Below are positions 35,925 through 47,155 of a DNA stretch of 64,000 nucleotides, one piece after another. A model generated the notes under the pieces. That model was not told the DNA's origin. It worked only from the letters and a program-made list of their open reading frames with translations, and ran no database searches. Every line of letters starts with the position of its first letter. Within the stretch, counting starts at the first letter, position 1. This DNA is from Lycocorax pyrrhopterus obiensis. Lineage: Eukaryota > Chordata > Aves > Passeriformes > Paradisaeidae. The stretch is from positions 992,001 to 1,056,000 of the forward strand of contig JACSVZ010000025.1 in the NCBI GenBank assembly GCA_014706295.1, given 5' to 3'. Made by a program: the position numbers and the translations under genes.

Positions 35925-36075
35925 CCCACGCCATCAAATCCACCTCAGCTATTCCTGACAGCTGCTTGTCCAAACCCTTGGATGGAGCCAACAGCCTCCC
36001 CAGGTAACTGTTCCCACATCAAAGCCGAGCTCTGCAGGTCCTCTCTTCCTAATGTGCCCTGGGGGAAATCCCGAG
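35925..36075 (-). mobile_element. Old, degenerate CR1-like fragment
   Basis: The text matches the older CR1 pattern in complement: a GACAGCTGCTTGTCCAAACC-like block, then CAACAGCCTCCCCAGGTAAC, then TCTTCCTAATGTGCCC. Divergence is high, so this is probably an ancient copy. Ends are approximate. Confidence 0.5.
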
Positions 36076-37567
36076 ACATCACTAAAACTTTGTAGGTGTT
36101 TAATCTTCATTATGGAGCAGTCCCAAACTACTGGCTGGGTAAAGGATGGGTCTCCAGATCCAGCTCTGCTGGTCCCGGGAGGTTTGGGAAGTTCTGAAAA
36201 GCCCCATCGCCCCCAGGCACTGTCTAGGGCAAAAACTCAGGTTTTGTTAAGGAGGAAATCCATTTTTAGGTCTAAAAATTGCAGAAAAAAAAGGCCTGGA
36301 AAGTTCTACCTCATTCCCAAGTGCTCAGAATGAAAATTAACCCAATCCTGCAATTCTCTGCTCAGTGTTTGTGTCACCCAGCACTGGGGCTTTTCCCAGG
36401 GAGAAACAAGGAGCCTGACCGAGCATCCCTTGGCCATTCAGAAAGGAAACCCAAACAAATTAGAAACTCCTTGAATTTCCCTGGGCATTTGTCAGTGACC
36501 CAGCAGGATGCAGAGAATCCTCTGGAGCAAACAAGAGGGATTCGCCTTCTCCTCCAGCTCTCCCTGGACAGGTTTGCTCCATTTTGCAAAACCAAACCTT
36601 CTTTGCCACAAAATGAAAGGGAATTGTCCCTCTGGAGGCTGGAAGGGCTCCAGAGAAGAGCTGTGCCACGAGGAAAGCTTTGTGAGCTGCCTCACGTGGG
36701 GTGAGGTTAAGGGAAGGGAGCAGGGACAGCCCCGAGCTGGAGATTGCTCATTCCTGCTCCAGGCTCTGGCTATAAATAAAGACCAGGATATAAGACAAAT
36801 GAAAAAGGAAGAATGACTGGGTTTGCTTCATCAATGACAGCACAGCTTTATAGAGACACAAGAACAATACAGAAAACAACAAGCCTGGTTTCCTAGAAAT
36901 GAAGGCTGAGCTAAAGATAAAACAGGGTTTGTCCAATTTTCTCTTTTCTGGCCATTTCCAAGGAGAATTTCTGGGCTTAGGTATGAAATACAAAGAAAGA
37001 GGAGGCTTCAAGGAGGGAATGAGTGGTGTCAGAGATGTCATGGCCTCTCTGGGGCCTTGCCAGGATTTCCCCTCCCGGGCAGGCTGTTCCAGAGGGCAGC
37101 AGGGTTGGATATGGCCCGGCCAGGATGGGCTCCAGCAGCTGTAACGAACCCAGGGCAGAGCATCCTGCTGCTGTCTGACCATGAATCATATGGAATGGGA
37201 AGATATTGAATAAAACAGGTGGGTTTTGTGCCACGTTTTGTGCCCAGGAGCTGACTGCTGCCATGGAGCTTCCACTCCCTCCCAAAAGGGCCTGGGAAAG
37301 GCCTAAAGCCTGTCATGGGGAAGACATCTGCTATCAGACCCCACGTGCTCTGAAGGGATTTCTGAGGAAAGGTCTGCGGGTTTAATTTTAAAGGGATTTC
37401 CAAGGAAAGGTCTCGGTGCAGCCTCAGAGATGGGGTGACTGTAAGACTTTGATAAGGGACATTCACCCTTCCTGTCACGCAAGGCCTTTGACCCCTTTAG
37501 CTCTCAGCTTTTCCCTTCCCCTGCACCCATAGATGGTCCCCAGTCCTTCCTCCTGCCACAGCCCCAT
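36076..37567. other. Unique non-coding sequence, no gene recognised
   Basis: No gene was recognised. A short imperfect direct repeat (AGGGATTTCTGAGGAAAGGT and AGGGATTTCCAAGGAAAGGT) lies at about 37357-37411. Confidence 0.55.
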
Positions 37568-37700
37568 ATCATGGAATCAGGTTGGAAAAAGCCTTTAAGG
37601 TCATCCAATCCAACTGTTCCCCCAGAGCCGTCCAGGCCGCCACTGACCCCCATCCCCTGTGCCACATCCACACAGCTTTAAGTCCCTCCAGAGACTCCCC
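37568..37700 (-). mobile_element. CR1 LINE fragment, 5'-truncated
   Basis: It begins ATCATGGAATCAGGTTGG and continues TTAAGGTCATCCAATCCAAC, GTGCCACATCCACACAGC and TTTAAGTCCCTCCAGAGAC. These are CR1 blocks in complement, closest in type to the fragments at 42215 and 62162. Confidence 0.88.
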
Positions 37701-40128
37701 CCCGCCTTGTGATGCTGCTGCACATTTGGCAGCTTCCAAAGACCTCATCCTTGTGCTGCAGATCCCACCCAGCCTGGCAGGGATTGCTGCCACCCCTCAG
37801 CAGCCTTGGAACCCCTTTGGTGGCCGCAGATGTCACTGCAGATGCCAGCAGGGAGGTTCCCAGCGCAGCACGGGGGACTCGCAGCGTGGGATGAGCACTG
37901 AAGGAGGCAGGAGGCCCCATCTGCATCCGGGACCATCCCTGAAGGTCAGACACAGAGAGGGGACCTGGAGGTGTCACCTGGCTCTGGTCACCCAGCAGGG
38001 CACAGCAAACAGACATCTCATCACTACTTTCTGGATGAGGAAAGCAAACGGAGCCAAAATTCTCTTTTCTTTATCCAAAGGGGCTGATGTTTGAGCATTT
38101 CCATCCACAACAAAAGCCCAGCAACCGCTGCTCTCCTCATTCAGGGAGATGCTGCTGCAGTTTTGGGGATCTTTGGATGTGTTACTCATAAATTCTTGTA
38201 CCTTTCTGGGAAAAAGTGCCTCATCCTTTCTTATCACAAGGTGAAGCCGTCTTTCTCCTATAACAGAAGCTGAAGGATTCTCAAATTTTGTTGCATTAAC
38301 TGGACTATAGGGAGAGAAAGGACATTTAATGTTCCAGGTAGATGTCCAAGAAAAATCAAAAGACCCCAATAAAAGAAAATTCAGCCAGCTCAGCTTGTCT
38401 CTCCCTGCTGTAAAGAGAAGAGGTTCAGCAAAGGTGAAGCAACTTATTTTGTTCTTGGTTTTAAAAATAACCGTCTCAACCCAAGCAAATCAGCCATGAG
38501 AATCCTGAATTGTTTGGTGCTGTCAGTAATGAACACAGCCCCTCTTCATCGGCCACTGCCTGTGGGGACAAAACAAAAATATGGGGGCTTGCACCCTCAC
38601 CCCCTTTCTGGCATAATTTTGCCTGGTTTGGTTAATTTTGGGAGTGATGTGTTCATTTAGAGCTGCTGCTGAACCAGTGCTGGCTTTATAAGGGGTGCGA
38701 GCACAACCAGCCTGTGGTGAGCCTTGTCACCAGCCAAAAATAGGGACACAAGTCGGGAATAAAAGAGCTGGAGCTTCAGGGATCGGGTTGCAGTCAGGAG
38801 GTGGGATGTGGAGCGAGGTGTCAGCCCAGCCTGAGGAGACACGACTCCTCTGGAATACCCGGAGTGGGACAAATGGGTTCTACCCATGGCCCCGGGCCCG
38901 GCTGGCACCTTCTCATCTCACCTTCCAGAGGAGGCTGTCGGCCCTGCCTGCTGCCTGGAGGTGGCACTGCCTGCTTTCCTCCAGCAGGGAATCCTCCCCC
39001 AGCTTCTTTCTCACCTCTGTGCGTGTGCTTGGAATTTTTCCCCCATTCCTCTGGGGATCTCAGAGGTAACGAGCAGATGTGAGTCGTAAGTCAGTGCCTT
39101 CTTTCAGGATGCTCTTCCAGGCGTGGCTCTCGAGGCTCAGGCACCTGTCAGAGGTCCCTTCACCCTCGGCATTAAAACGTCAGACTTTGCCCACAGCTGT
39201 CTCTAAGTCAAGTGTCCCATATCTTGTGGTGGGTGTGGCTCTGACCTACTTCGAGGTCCTTCCACCCCAAACTTTTCCCAAATTCTGCAGTAACCTTCAA
39301 GGCCAAGGTCTACACCGTGGTTTGCACGTGGCTCAAGTTCACAGCTTCATGCTAATGGGGGATGTTGGAGCCAGAAGATTTCAGTCTTGCTGAATTCCTC
39401 ACTTTGAAATGAAATAAAGTACTCTGGATGTGATAAATGTCACTCCAGCAGTGGTGGATGGACAGACACTGTCCTGCCTCCACAGGCACTTCTCCTCATC
39501 TTCCCAGAGCCCCTCTCCTCCCATACTCATTTATAAAGTGAGATGAAAGCAGTTTTAATGTATCAGACCCCATGAATAATGTACTGGAAAAGCCTCGGTG
39601 CAGCCGAGCGTGTTCCATCCCATCAATATGATAAATGCAGGTGCAGTTGTTTTAATTGTCGGGATCACGTTGGAGTGCAAACACATCTGTGCTTCACCTG
39701 GGGGGACATTAATGTTGTCCTGATCCTGACAAACCCTTTCATTCACACACCACTGTCCCACTGCCTGGAGCTGGAGAGCTGGGAAGAGACAGGATGTGTT
39801 GGGAAGAGTCAGGATGGGTTGGGAACAGCCAGGATGGGTTGGGTCCAGCAAAGGGTGAAGGTATGGACAGCTTTGCTCCCTGCTCTTCCAGGGAAACTGG
39901 GAGCGGGGCACTGCCTCATGCCCCAACCCATTTATTGGTGATCCCAAAGCCCAGGAGAGGCTCAGAGCCGGTGTGAGGTGTAGCACAGAGTGTAGGGTTT
40001 GCCCAGAAATGTGGTTTGAAGGGTGTCCGTTGTATCCTTCATGTCACCTCAAAGATCTTGGTTTGGCCCTTCGCATTCCTGCTGGGGAGGCACAGGGAAG
40101 CTCATCTCCATCTCTGCCCCCATCCTGG
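37701..40128. other. Unique non-coding sequence, no gene recognised
   Basis: No gene was recognised. A small direct repeat of a GGTTGGGAACAGCCAGGAT-like unit (three copies) lies at about 39778-39846. Confidence 0.55.
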
Positions 40129-40262
40129 CTGAGGTGGGAAGGGGCTTGGAGGAACCTGGGATGGCAGAAGGTGTCCCTGGCCAAGGCAGGGAAAAGAGAT
40201 TTGCTTTAAGGTCCCTTTCAACCCAAACCATTTTATGATTCTGGGATTCTGGGATGCTGGGA
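40129..40262 (+). mobile_element. CR1 LINE 3'-end fragment
   Basis: The CR1 terminal blocks are in sense order: GGGGCTTGGAGGAACCTGGG, GAAGGTGTCCCTGGCC, TTTAAGGTCCCTTTCAACCC and AAACCATTTTATGATTCTGG. The tail has three degenerate octamers. Confidence 0.93.
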
Positions 40263-40342
40263 TATGGTGATGTCAGCCTTGTGGTTTGGACCGACAGCAG
40301 CCCTGCAGGGGAAAGGGCCACGCTGGACATGTCAGATCTGCT

Positions 40343-40535
40343 TCCACTCTGGACATGGCAGCTCCATTCCCACTCTGGACTATGACAGCTCCGTTCTGAC
40401 TCTGGACTATGACAACTCCATTCCCACTCTGGAATACGGCAGCTCCATTCCCACTCTGGAATACAAGAGTTGTGTTCCCACTCTGGAATACGGCAGCTCC
40501 ATTCCCACTCTGGAATACGGCAGCTCCATTCCCAC
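40343..40535. repeat. Minisatellite, 27-bp unit
   Basis: About seven copies of a 27-bp unit (CCCACTCTGGAATACGGCAG plus CTCCATT) run head to tail; the first copies are the most diverged. Because 27 is a multiple of three, each frame repeats a 9-residue peptide (SSIPTLEYG in one plus frame), and open frames on both strands result from this. I see no gene structure around it. Confidence 0.92.
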
Positions 40536-42214
40536 GCCGCTGTGTTTTGCCATTCCACAGCCGCCGCAGGGCTCGGGCCAGAGGCAGCAGTAAAATATCT
40601 CCATAATAAACGGAACCATTTGGCTCTTGGAGCCGGTGCCAGCTTTTATAACAATTTCCATCTTAAGCTGGCTCAATCCATATTTAATGAAATCTTCTAT
40701 AAACCCTTTAACAGCCCTCAATTCATTTCGAGTGGTAAATGAGTCAGCACTTTGAAATGATGAGCGGGATTCAGACTCTGCTGCCGTTACTTAAGGAGAA
40801 GAAGTGATTCCTTTTTAATGCTTTTTCTCCTAAATAACGCTTCCTTTTCTTTTTTTTCCTCTCTTTTTTTTTGGTTGCTGCTGTGATGCTGCTCGATAGA
40901 GGTGAGGGCAGGCACAGGGGCACGAATGCCCCAGGTCTGGCACCATCCCTCTGGTCCCTGCTGACAGACCTGGCCAGCCCAGACTGATTTATCCAACTGT
41001 CCCCCATCCAATCTCTTGGCTGGGTCAGCTCCAAACAGGATTCATCTCTCTCTGCCTCAGTTTCCCATTTACTTCGTGCTACCAACCTCCTGCCAGACAT
41101 TTTGGAGAGCTCTGGAGAGCCATCCCAGCTCTCTGTGCAGCCTGAATTCCTCTAGCATGGAATTTGGAAGTATTCAGGAGGGAGATATCACATCCACCAA
41201 GCACAGCCCACCTGAGGAGCAATCATCTGCCCTGCTATTCCCTTTTTCCCTCCGAATCAGACGGCAAAATCCCCTAAAGAGCTGGAGTCTCAGGGAAAGG
41301 CAGATACCAGCTGTGTAATCACCACTCCACGGTACCTGCTCATTTGAATAATGAAATGGCATCTTTGTTAAAGGCAAGGAGACTTCCAAGCTGTCTTGTT
41401 CTGCAGCTCACCTATAAAAGCCAAGCAAGCTTTGCAAAACATTTCAATTCTCCTGATCACTGTAATTACTGGCCAGGATCCAGCTCTGCTCTCTGCTCGG
41501 CTTTGCCAGCAGGTTACACACGAGGGCTGTGGGCACAGACTCTGAAATAAAGTGAATCATGGCTCGGTTTATTTTTGAAAATGCCTTTATTTTGCGTGAT
41601 ATTGATTTTTTTTTTCTCTCTTATTCCACACCGCACGAAGCAAGCCTGGCCTGTGTGGGGATGTGTCAGTGCCTTTCTGGTTGGGGTGAGCTGAGGCTGA
41701 GGATGTGTGTCACTGGCTGCAGCATCAAATCGAGTCAGGAATCTCCACAGTGCCTTTAAATATTGCCTTTAAGTGGCACTGCGTGGGTGATGGTGGCACT
41801 AACGCTGTCCTAAGACTGCAGTGGCTCTGCCGTGGGGCACGAGGCTGGGTCGAGTCACCTCAGACATTTCCATGGCAGGTTTTCCAGCACCCCCCTGGCT
41901 CCAGTCACTGAGCATTTCCAATTAACTCTGCATTTCAACGGCCTGAATCCTGCTGAACTCAGAGCAGATGCACGGCCATCCCTTCTCCTTTATTCCAGCA
42001 CCACTGGGAGCCAGCAGCCCCGGGAGCAGCTTTCTGGGCAGGTTTGGGCAGGGTCTGTGCTTCGGGAGGCTGTGTCAGGAGGTGAAGTGGGCACATTAGG
42101 CCTGGCTTGGAGAAGCTGGAATGAAGGGACAGTTTGGGCCCTGATATCTGCTCATCCCAAGTGCCAGGTGAGGTGTGGAGCTGTCTGGGGGGTCGGCACT
42201 CCATAGGACAGCTG
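40536..42214. other. Unique non-coding sequence, no gene recognised
   Basis: No gene was recognised. A T-rich stretch at about 40848-40874 and a patch of TAAT/AATGA words around 40610-40760 are the only notable compositional features. Confidence 0.55.
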
Positions 42215-42696
42215 AAATCATGGAATCATTGAATCATTTGGCTGGAAAAGCTCTCTAAGATCATTGAGTCCAAGGGCTGACCTGAAATTGTCAAGTCCAC
42301 CATTAACCTATGTCCCCAAGGGCCACATCCACACGGTGTTTAAATCCCTCCAGGGACAGGGAATCCACCACTGCCCCGGGCAGCTGTGCCAGGGCTGGAC
42401 ACCCCTTTCCATGAAGAAATTTTCCTTAATATCCCACTAAACCTCCCCTTGCCCAGCCTGAGGCCGTTCCCTCTCCTCCTGTTCCTGTTCCCTGGGAGCA
42501 GAGCCCGACCCCCCCCGGCTGCCCCCTCCTGTCAGGGAGTTGTGCAGAGCCACAAGGGCCCCCCTGAGCCTCCTCTTCTCCAGGCTGAGCCCCTTTCCCA
42601 GCTCCCTCAGCTGCTCCTGGGGCTCCAGCCCCTTCCCAGCTCCGTTCCCTTCTCTGGACATGGTCCAGCCCCTCAATGTTCTTCTTGCAGTGTGGT
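42215..42696 (-). mobile_element. CR1 LINE fragment (about 480 bp)
   Basis: It starts with the complement of the tail (AATCATGGAATCATTGAATC) and runs through CCACATCCACACGGTG, CCCCTTTCCATGAAGAA, CTGAGCCTCCTCTTCTCCAG and CCTCAATGTTCTTCTTGCAG. On the minus strand the last part encodes a decayed piece of the CR1 reverse-transcriptase C-terminal region. The truncated 5' end abuts the homopurine tract that starts at about 42697. Confidence 0.94.
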
Positions 42697-43798
42697 ATGG
42701 CAAGAAAAGAAAAAAGAAGAGAAGCGAGAAGAAGCGAAGAGAAGCGAAGAGAAAAGAAAAGAAAGGAAAAGAGAAGAGAAGAGAAGAGAAGAGAAGAGAA
42801 GAGAAGAGAAGAGAAGAGAAGAGAAGAGAAGAGAAGAGAAGAGAAGAGAAGAGAAGAGAAGAGAAGAGAAGAGAAGAGAAGAGAAAAAGAAAGGAAAAGA
42901 GAAGAGAAGAGAAGAGAAGAGAAGAGAAGAAAAGAAAGGAAAAGAGAAGAGAAGAGAAGAGAAGAGAAGAGAAGAAAGGAAAAGGGAAGGGAAGGGAAGG
43001 GAAGGAAGGGAAGGGAAGGGAAGGGAAGGGAAGGGAAGGGAAGGGAAGGGAAGGGAAGGGAAGGGAAGGGAAGGGAAGGGAAGGGAAGGGAAGGGAAGGG
43101 AAGGGAAGGGAAGGGAAGGGAAGGGAAGGGAAGGGAAGGGAAGGGAAGGGAAGGGAAGGGAAGGGAAGGGAAGGGAAGGGAAGGGAAGGGAAGGGAAGGG
43201 AAGGGAAGGGAAGGGAAGGGAAGGGAAGGGAAGGGAAGGGAAGGGAAGGGAAGGGAAGGGAAGGGAAGGGAAGGGAAGGGAAGGGAAGGGAAGGGAAGGG
43301 AAGGGAAGGGAAGGGAAGGGAAGGGAAGGGAAGGGAAGGGAAGGGAAGGGAAGGGAAGGGAAGGGAAGGGAAGGGAAGGGAAGGGAAGGGAAGGGAAGGG
43401 AAGGGAAGGGAAGGGAAGGGAAGGGAAGGGAAGGGAAGGGAAGGGAAGGGAAGGAAAGGGAAGGAAGGGAAGGAAGGAAAGGAAGGAAGGAAAGGAAGGA
43501 AAGGAAAGGAAAGGAAAGGAAAGGAAAGGAAAGGAAAGGAAAGGAAAGGAAAGGGAAAAGAGGAAAGAAAAGGAAAAGAAAAAAAAGAAAAGAAAAGAAA
43601 AGAAAAGAAAAGGAGAAAGAAAAGAAAAGAAAAGAAAAGAAAAGAAAAAAGAAGGAAGAAAAAAAAGAAAAAAAGAAAAGAAAAGAAAAGAAAAGAAAAG
43701 AAAAGAAAAGAAAAGAAAAGAAAAGAAAGAAAGAAAAGAAAAGAAAAGAAAAGAAAAGAAAAGAAAAGAAAAGAAAAGAAAAGAAAAGAAAAGAAAAA
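42697..43798 (+). repeat. Giant purine pentanucleotide array; 1,053-nt homopurine strand
   Basis: After a short mixed lead-in with isolated C at 42725, 42735 and 42745, the plus strand has no C or T from 42746 to 43798. The array is zoned. GAAGA repeats lie at about 42770-42885 and again, interrupted, to about 42975. GGGAA lies at about 42984-43452 with about 93 copies and one 4-bp slip near 43003. Mixed GGAAA/GGAA lies to about 43555, and GAAAA at about 43585-43797. Open frames of 388-502 residues across it are pure repeat and not proteins. The GGGAA part offers a G3 run every five bases. Confidence 0.97.
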
Positions 43799-45277
43799 TG
43801 AAAAGAAAATCCACTTGCTGCCCTCACTGCTTGAAGCATTTTCCTCCAGGAACATCTGGAAGGAGCGATTTCCAGTCGGGATGACGATGGATTCCTGCTG
43901 GTGTGCCAGCCCCAGGTGCCGTTGTCTCTGGCACCCCGAGGACACTTTTAATATCCACTGTTGGAAAAGGCTGAGGTGGCCCTGGAGCAGCTGCTACAAA
44001 GAGCAACCTCGTTGTCCTTGAAAAGGGAGAGCAATCCCGGGAGAGGGAAGGATCAGAGCCGGGCTCCTCCAGCCCTCCCAGGCAAAGAGCGAGAGGGGAC
44101 CCGGCTGCTCTCTATAAATACGTCAGGGAAGAGAAACAAAGGGAGGAATAATGGCTGAAGTTAAAGGCCACGATTGAACAGCAGCTAAATTTAGACTGGG
44201 AGACAAAGGAAAGGGCCTAAAAGGCAAAGCAGTTTGGTTCAGAACCAGCTGAACTCCTTGGAAGACTAAACCTGATCAGCTGGAGGATGGGATGAGGCTG
44301 GACCAGTCCCAGTGGTTCCTCCCACAGATCTTGGTCAAGGCCGAGCCCTGGGAGATGACCAGGAGCCATTGGAGCCCCGGGACATTGCAAAGCACCCCAA
44401 GGAGCAAAACAGAACACCCCAAATCCAGTAGGAAATCTTCCAGTCCAGACTGCCACGGTATTCCAAGGTAAATTTTCTGCAGCTGTGTGCCCCTGCTAAT
44501 GAGAGAGGGAGATGCTAACACAAGGGCTGGGTTTGAATTGTTAATCCCGCCCGAAATCCATCAGTGAGGAGCACAGCTGCCAAAACCAGTTGACTCCCAG
44601 CTGATCCCATGTATCTTTCATGTGATTCCAGTGACGGCCACTGTGCTGGGATGGGACCTGTCACTCGTTCAGAGCCCGCGGGAGTGCCGGGGAGGGCTTT
44701 GTTAAACAAAAGCCATCGCAAGCTGTTCCCTTCTACACACATCACCCAGCCTAAATGGCACTTAATGGAATAATGAACCACGGGGAGACGCAGACAAGGA
44801 AACGTCATTAAATCTGCTTAAAAATGGATCAAATGCTGAATCAATTCCCATTAGCGAACACACGGATATTTCACGTATCCTTAGGAGTTTTATTAGGCAT
44901 TCATGCAGAATCAGAGGTAATGATGGCGATTTCCCCCCAAACTCCTTTCTTTCTAATAAAAACGAGCAGGACCAAGGAGCCTGGACTTTATTCTTTCATG
45001 CCTCTTTTTTTTTAAGCATTTTATGAAATATTTAAACAATGTCTTTTGCTTCTCATGGTCATGCCCTTATTGTGTCAAGTCAAATTAGTTAAGTATACAA
45101 ATGAGAGTAAACAAAGGTGACAGATAAATGAAACACATGGTTCCCAAAGTGTCAGAGGTCCCCTCTGTGTGGTCAATCCAGAGGTTCCTCGACGGGCTCT
45201 TCGTGCACAACTCTGTAAGAAGTTGGGAGGAAGAAGTTCCAAGCTTCAAACCAAGTTCCTCAAAGCCCCAGATGTGT
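43799..45277. other. Unique non-coding sequence, no gene recognised
   Basis: No gene was recognised. The part at about 44690-44920 is rich in TTAAT, AATAATG and ATTAGCG-like words and is a further weak candidate for conserved non-coding DNA. Confidence 0.55.
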
Positions 45278-45300
45278 CCCCTCCCTCCCTCCCTCCCTCC
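45278..45300 (-). repeat. CCCT tetranucleotide tract, G-quadruplex motif on the minus strand
   Basis: About five copies of CCCT lie on the plus strand, giving five runs of at least three G one base apart on the minus strand. Confidence 0.9.
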
Positions 45301-47044
45301 GCCTTCGTTTCCTCTCTCCCTCTCATCCACACTCTCCAATGTCATTTAAACACTAAGTGTGCACTGAGCAGAGCCCAGGAAACAGTGGAAAACAAATTTC
45401 CTTGAATATTCATATTTAATAATATTTGGACAAGAGCAGCGTGTAGAAGTTCCTGCAGGATCTGCGCCTCCTGGGAAGAGCTGGAAGAGCACGGCACAGG
45501 CAGGATCCGAGCTTGGAGCGTGGGCAGTGTGTCCCAGAAAGGTGCAAAGGCTGGAAGAGATAAGGCAGCAGGAACACAGGAGAGTTTGGGCTGGAAATCC
45601 ATGGCTGTAAGGACCAGATATCCCAGTTTGTGCCGTGCCCAGCACTTTTCCCCCGTGAGCTTAGCAAATATTTTTAATTCCTTAAACCCAAAGTCTACGT
45701 GAAGTTTTAATGCATTTTTCCCCTGATTTGTGACCCCAGCATGGGACATGCCAATCTCCTGTGAGAGACTGAACAAGCTCGTAACGAAAGGAGCCTGAGA
45801 CAGCAGAAAACAAAAAGTGGGGATGTGCAGACAGATGGAAGAGCACGGAGTCGCACCGAGGCAATATTGGCCAGCATGTTCACCAGGAGTCAAGGATGGC
45901 AGCCAGGGAGCCTCCAGCTGCTGGGCTGCTGTCAGGAGTTTAATAATAACACCAGGCTTGTTTTGCATAACCTGGCTGTGTGCATAGTTCATGGATGTAA
46001 TGAGATGATCATTAGGAGCAGTCTCAGCTCACCTCCGAGCTGCGTGTGGTCGGAGCGGGATCCGGCAGAGCAGAGCCATTAAGGAGGCATCTGAAACAGG
46101 ATAATTTATTCTAATTCCAACGACAGCTGCAGCTTGACCGTTTTGTGCTCACTCACCTTGAACAGAGCCAGCCGAGCTCTGCTGGCGTGAATTCTCCCAG
46201 AAAACAAACTTTTCCTTCAGATCTTCCCTGCCAGGGATGTTTCAAAACCTCTTCTTGATCACAAAATTCCCGGTTTGTGGTGGGCCAGTTGCATTTTAGC
46301 AGAGGTGGTCCCTTGCTTTGAACCCAAGCTTGGTTTGATTTGGAACCCAAAATTGCAAATGAAGGGTCCCGGCTTTGGAAAATCCAAGTGCAGCACTTGG
46401 AATGGAGGATAATTGTTGGTCCACTGGGAGAAGCTCCAGAGAGCCAAGGGATCTTCAGCAAAGGTGTGATGAGAGCTGAATGTGAATTAGAAATGTTCAG
46501 GTACAAATTAAACAGGAGGGGAATTAAACCTCAGCTCAGCCAACTGCGGAAGGCAGTGAAGACTTCACCACTTCAAGGTGCTGAATCCAGGCACAGACTT
46601 TTTCTAAAAGTTGCTTTTTTTGGGAAGTTTGAGCAATCAACAGAGCTTTTGGAAGTCCAGCTGGTTGATTTTGTTTCCTTCCAGCTTTAAAACTGACTTT
46701 CGGACTCCTTTCTTGTGTATTTAGGGTGCAGAAACATCAAAAGGCCACGGCTTGGTCAGCAGGAGTTGTGTGACTGGGAACTGTAGATTCCAAAATCACA
46801 TTTCAGACTCCAATTGATCCTCAGACCACGAAGAAATTTGCAAAAATTTTCAAACGAGGAATATGGTGGGGACTTCTCCAGTCTGTTTGCAGGCAATTTG
46901 CAAACAGAAACCCTTGGCAGCACTGGCTGCATATGGAATTCATGCCGGGATTTATGTGCCAGGCTCTAATCTCTCTCAGCTTCCCTGCTCCATGTTCAGC
47001 AATTTGGGAAAGGAGCGGCTTTTTGCCTCATGTTTCACATGCAC
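45301..47044. other. Unique non-coding sequence, no gene recognised
   Basis: No coding or mobile-element signature was found. A 216-residue minus-strand frame (45342-45992) has no recognisable sequence and overlaps several competing frames. Confidence 0.5.
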
Positions 47045-47155
47045 TGCAAGAGGCTGCCCAGAGCAGCTGTGGCTGCTCCATCCCTGGAAGTGTCCAAGGC
47101 CAGGCTGGACAAGGTTTGGAGCCACCTGGGATAGTGGAAGGTGTCCCTGCACACT
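47045..47155 (+). mobile_element. Internal CR1 LINE fragment lacking its 3' tail
   Basis: CR1 blocks are in sense order: AAGAGGCTGCCCAGAGCAGC, CATCCCTGGAAGTGTCCAAG, GCCAGGCTGGACAAGG and GATAGTGGAAGGTGTCCCTG. The sequence then leaves the element before the GGTCCCTTCC block and the tail repeat. CR1 normally keeps its 3' end, so the end was probably lost by later deletion or rearrangement. Confidence 0.85.

Noticed and set aside
36270..36310. Internal poly(A) as a sign of a processed pseudogene
   Set aside because: The A runs here and near 16978, 17100 and 61005 are short, lack an upstream gene-like sequence and have no target duplication that I can see.
40343..40535. CRISPR-like spaced repeats
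   Set aside because: The 27-bp units are contiguous with no spacers. This is a tandem minisatellite in a vertebrate-type genome.
42386..44021. Very long open frames (388-502 residues) on both strands with KRREEKRREE and FPSLPFPSLP repeats
   Set aside because: They are translations of the purine pentamer array, in several frames and both strands at once, with flanking CR1 sequence. No gene structure is present.
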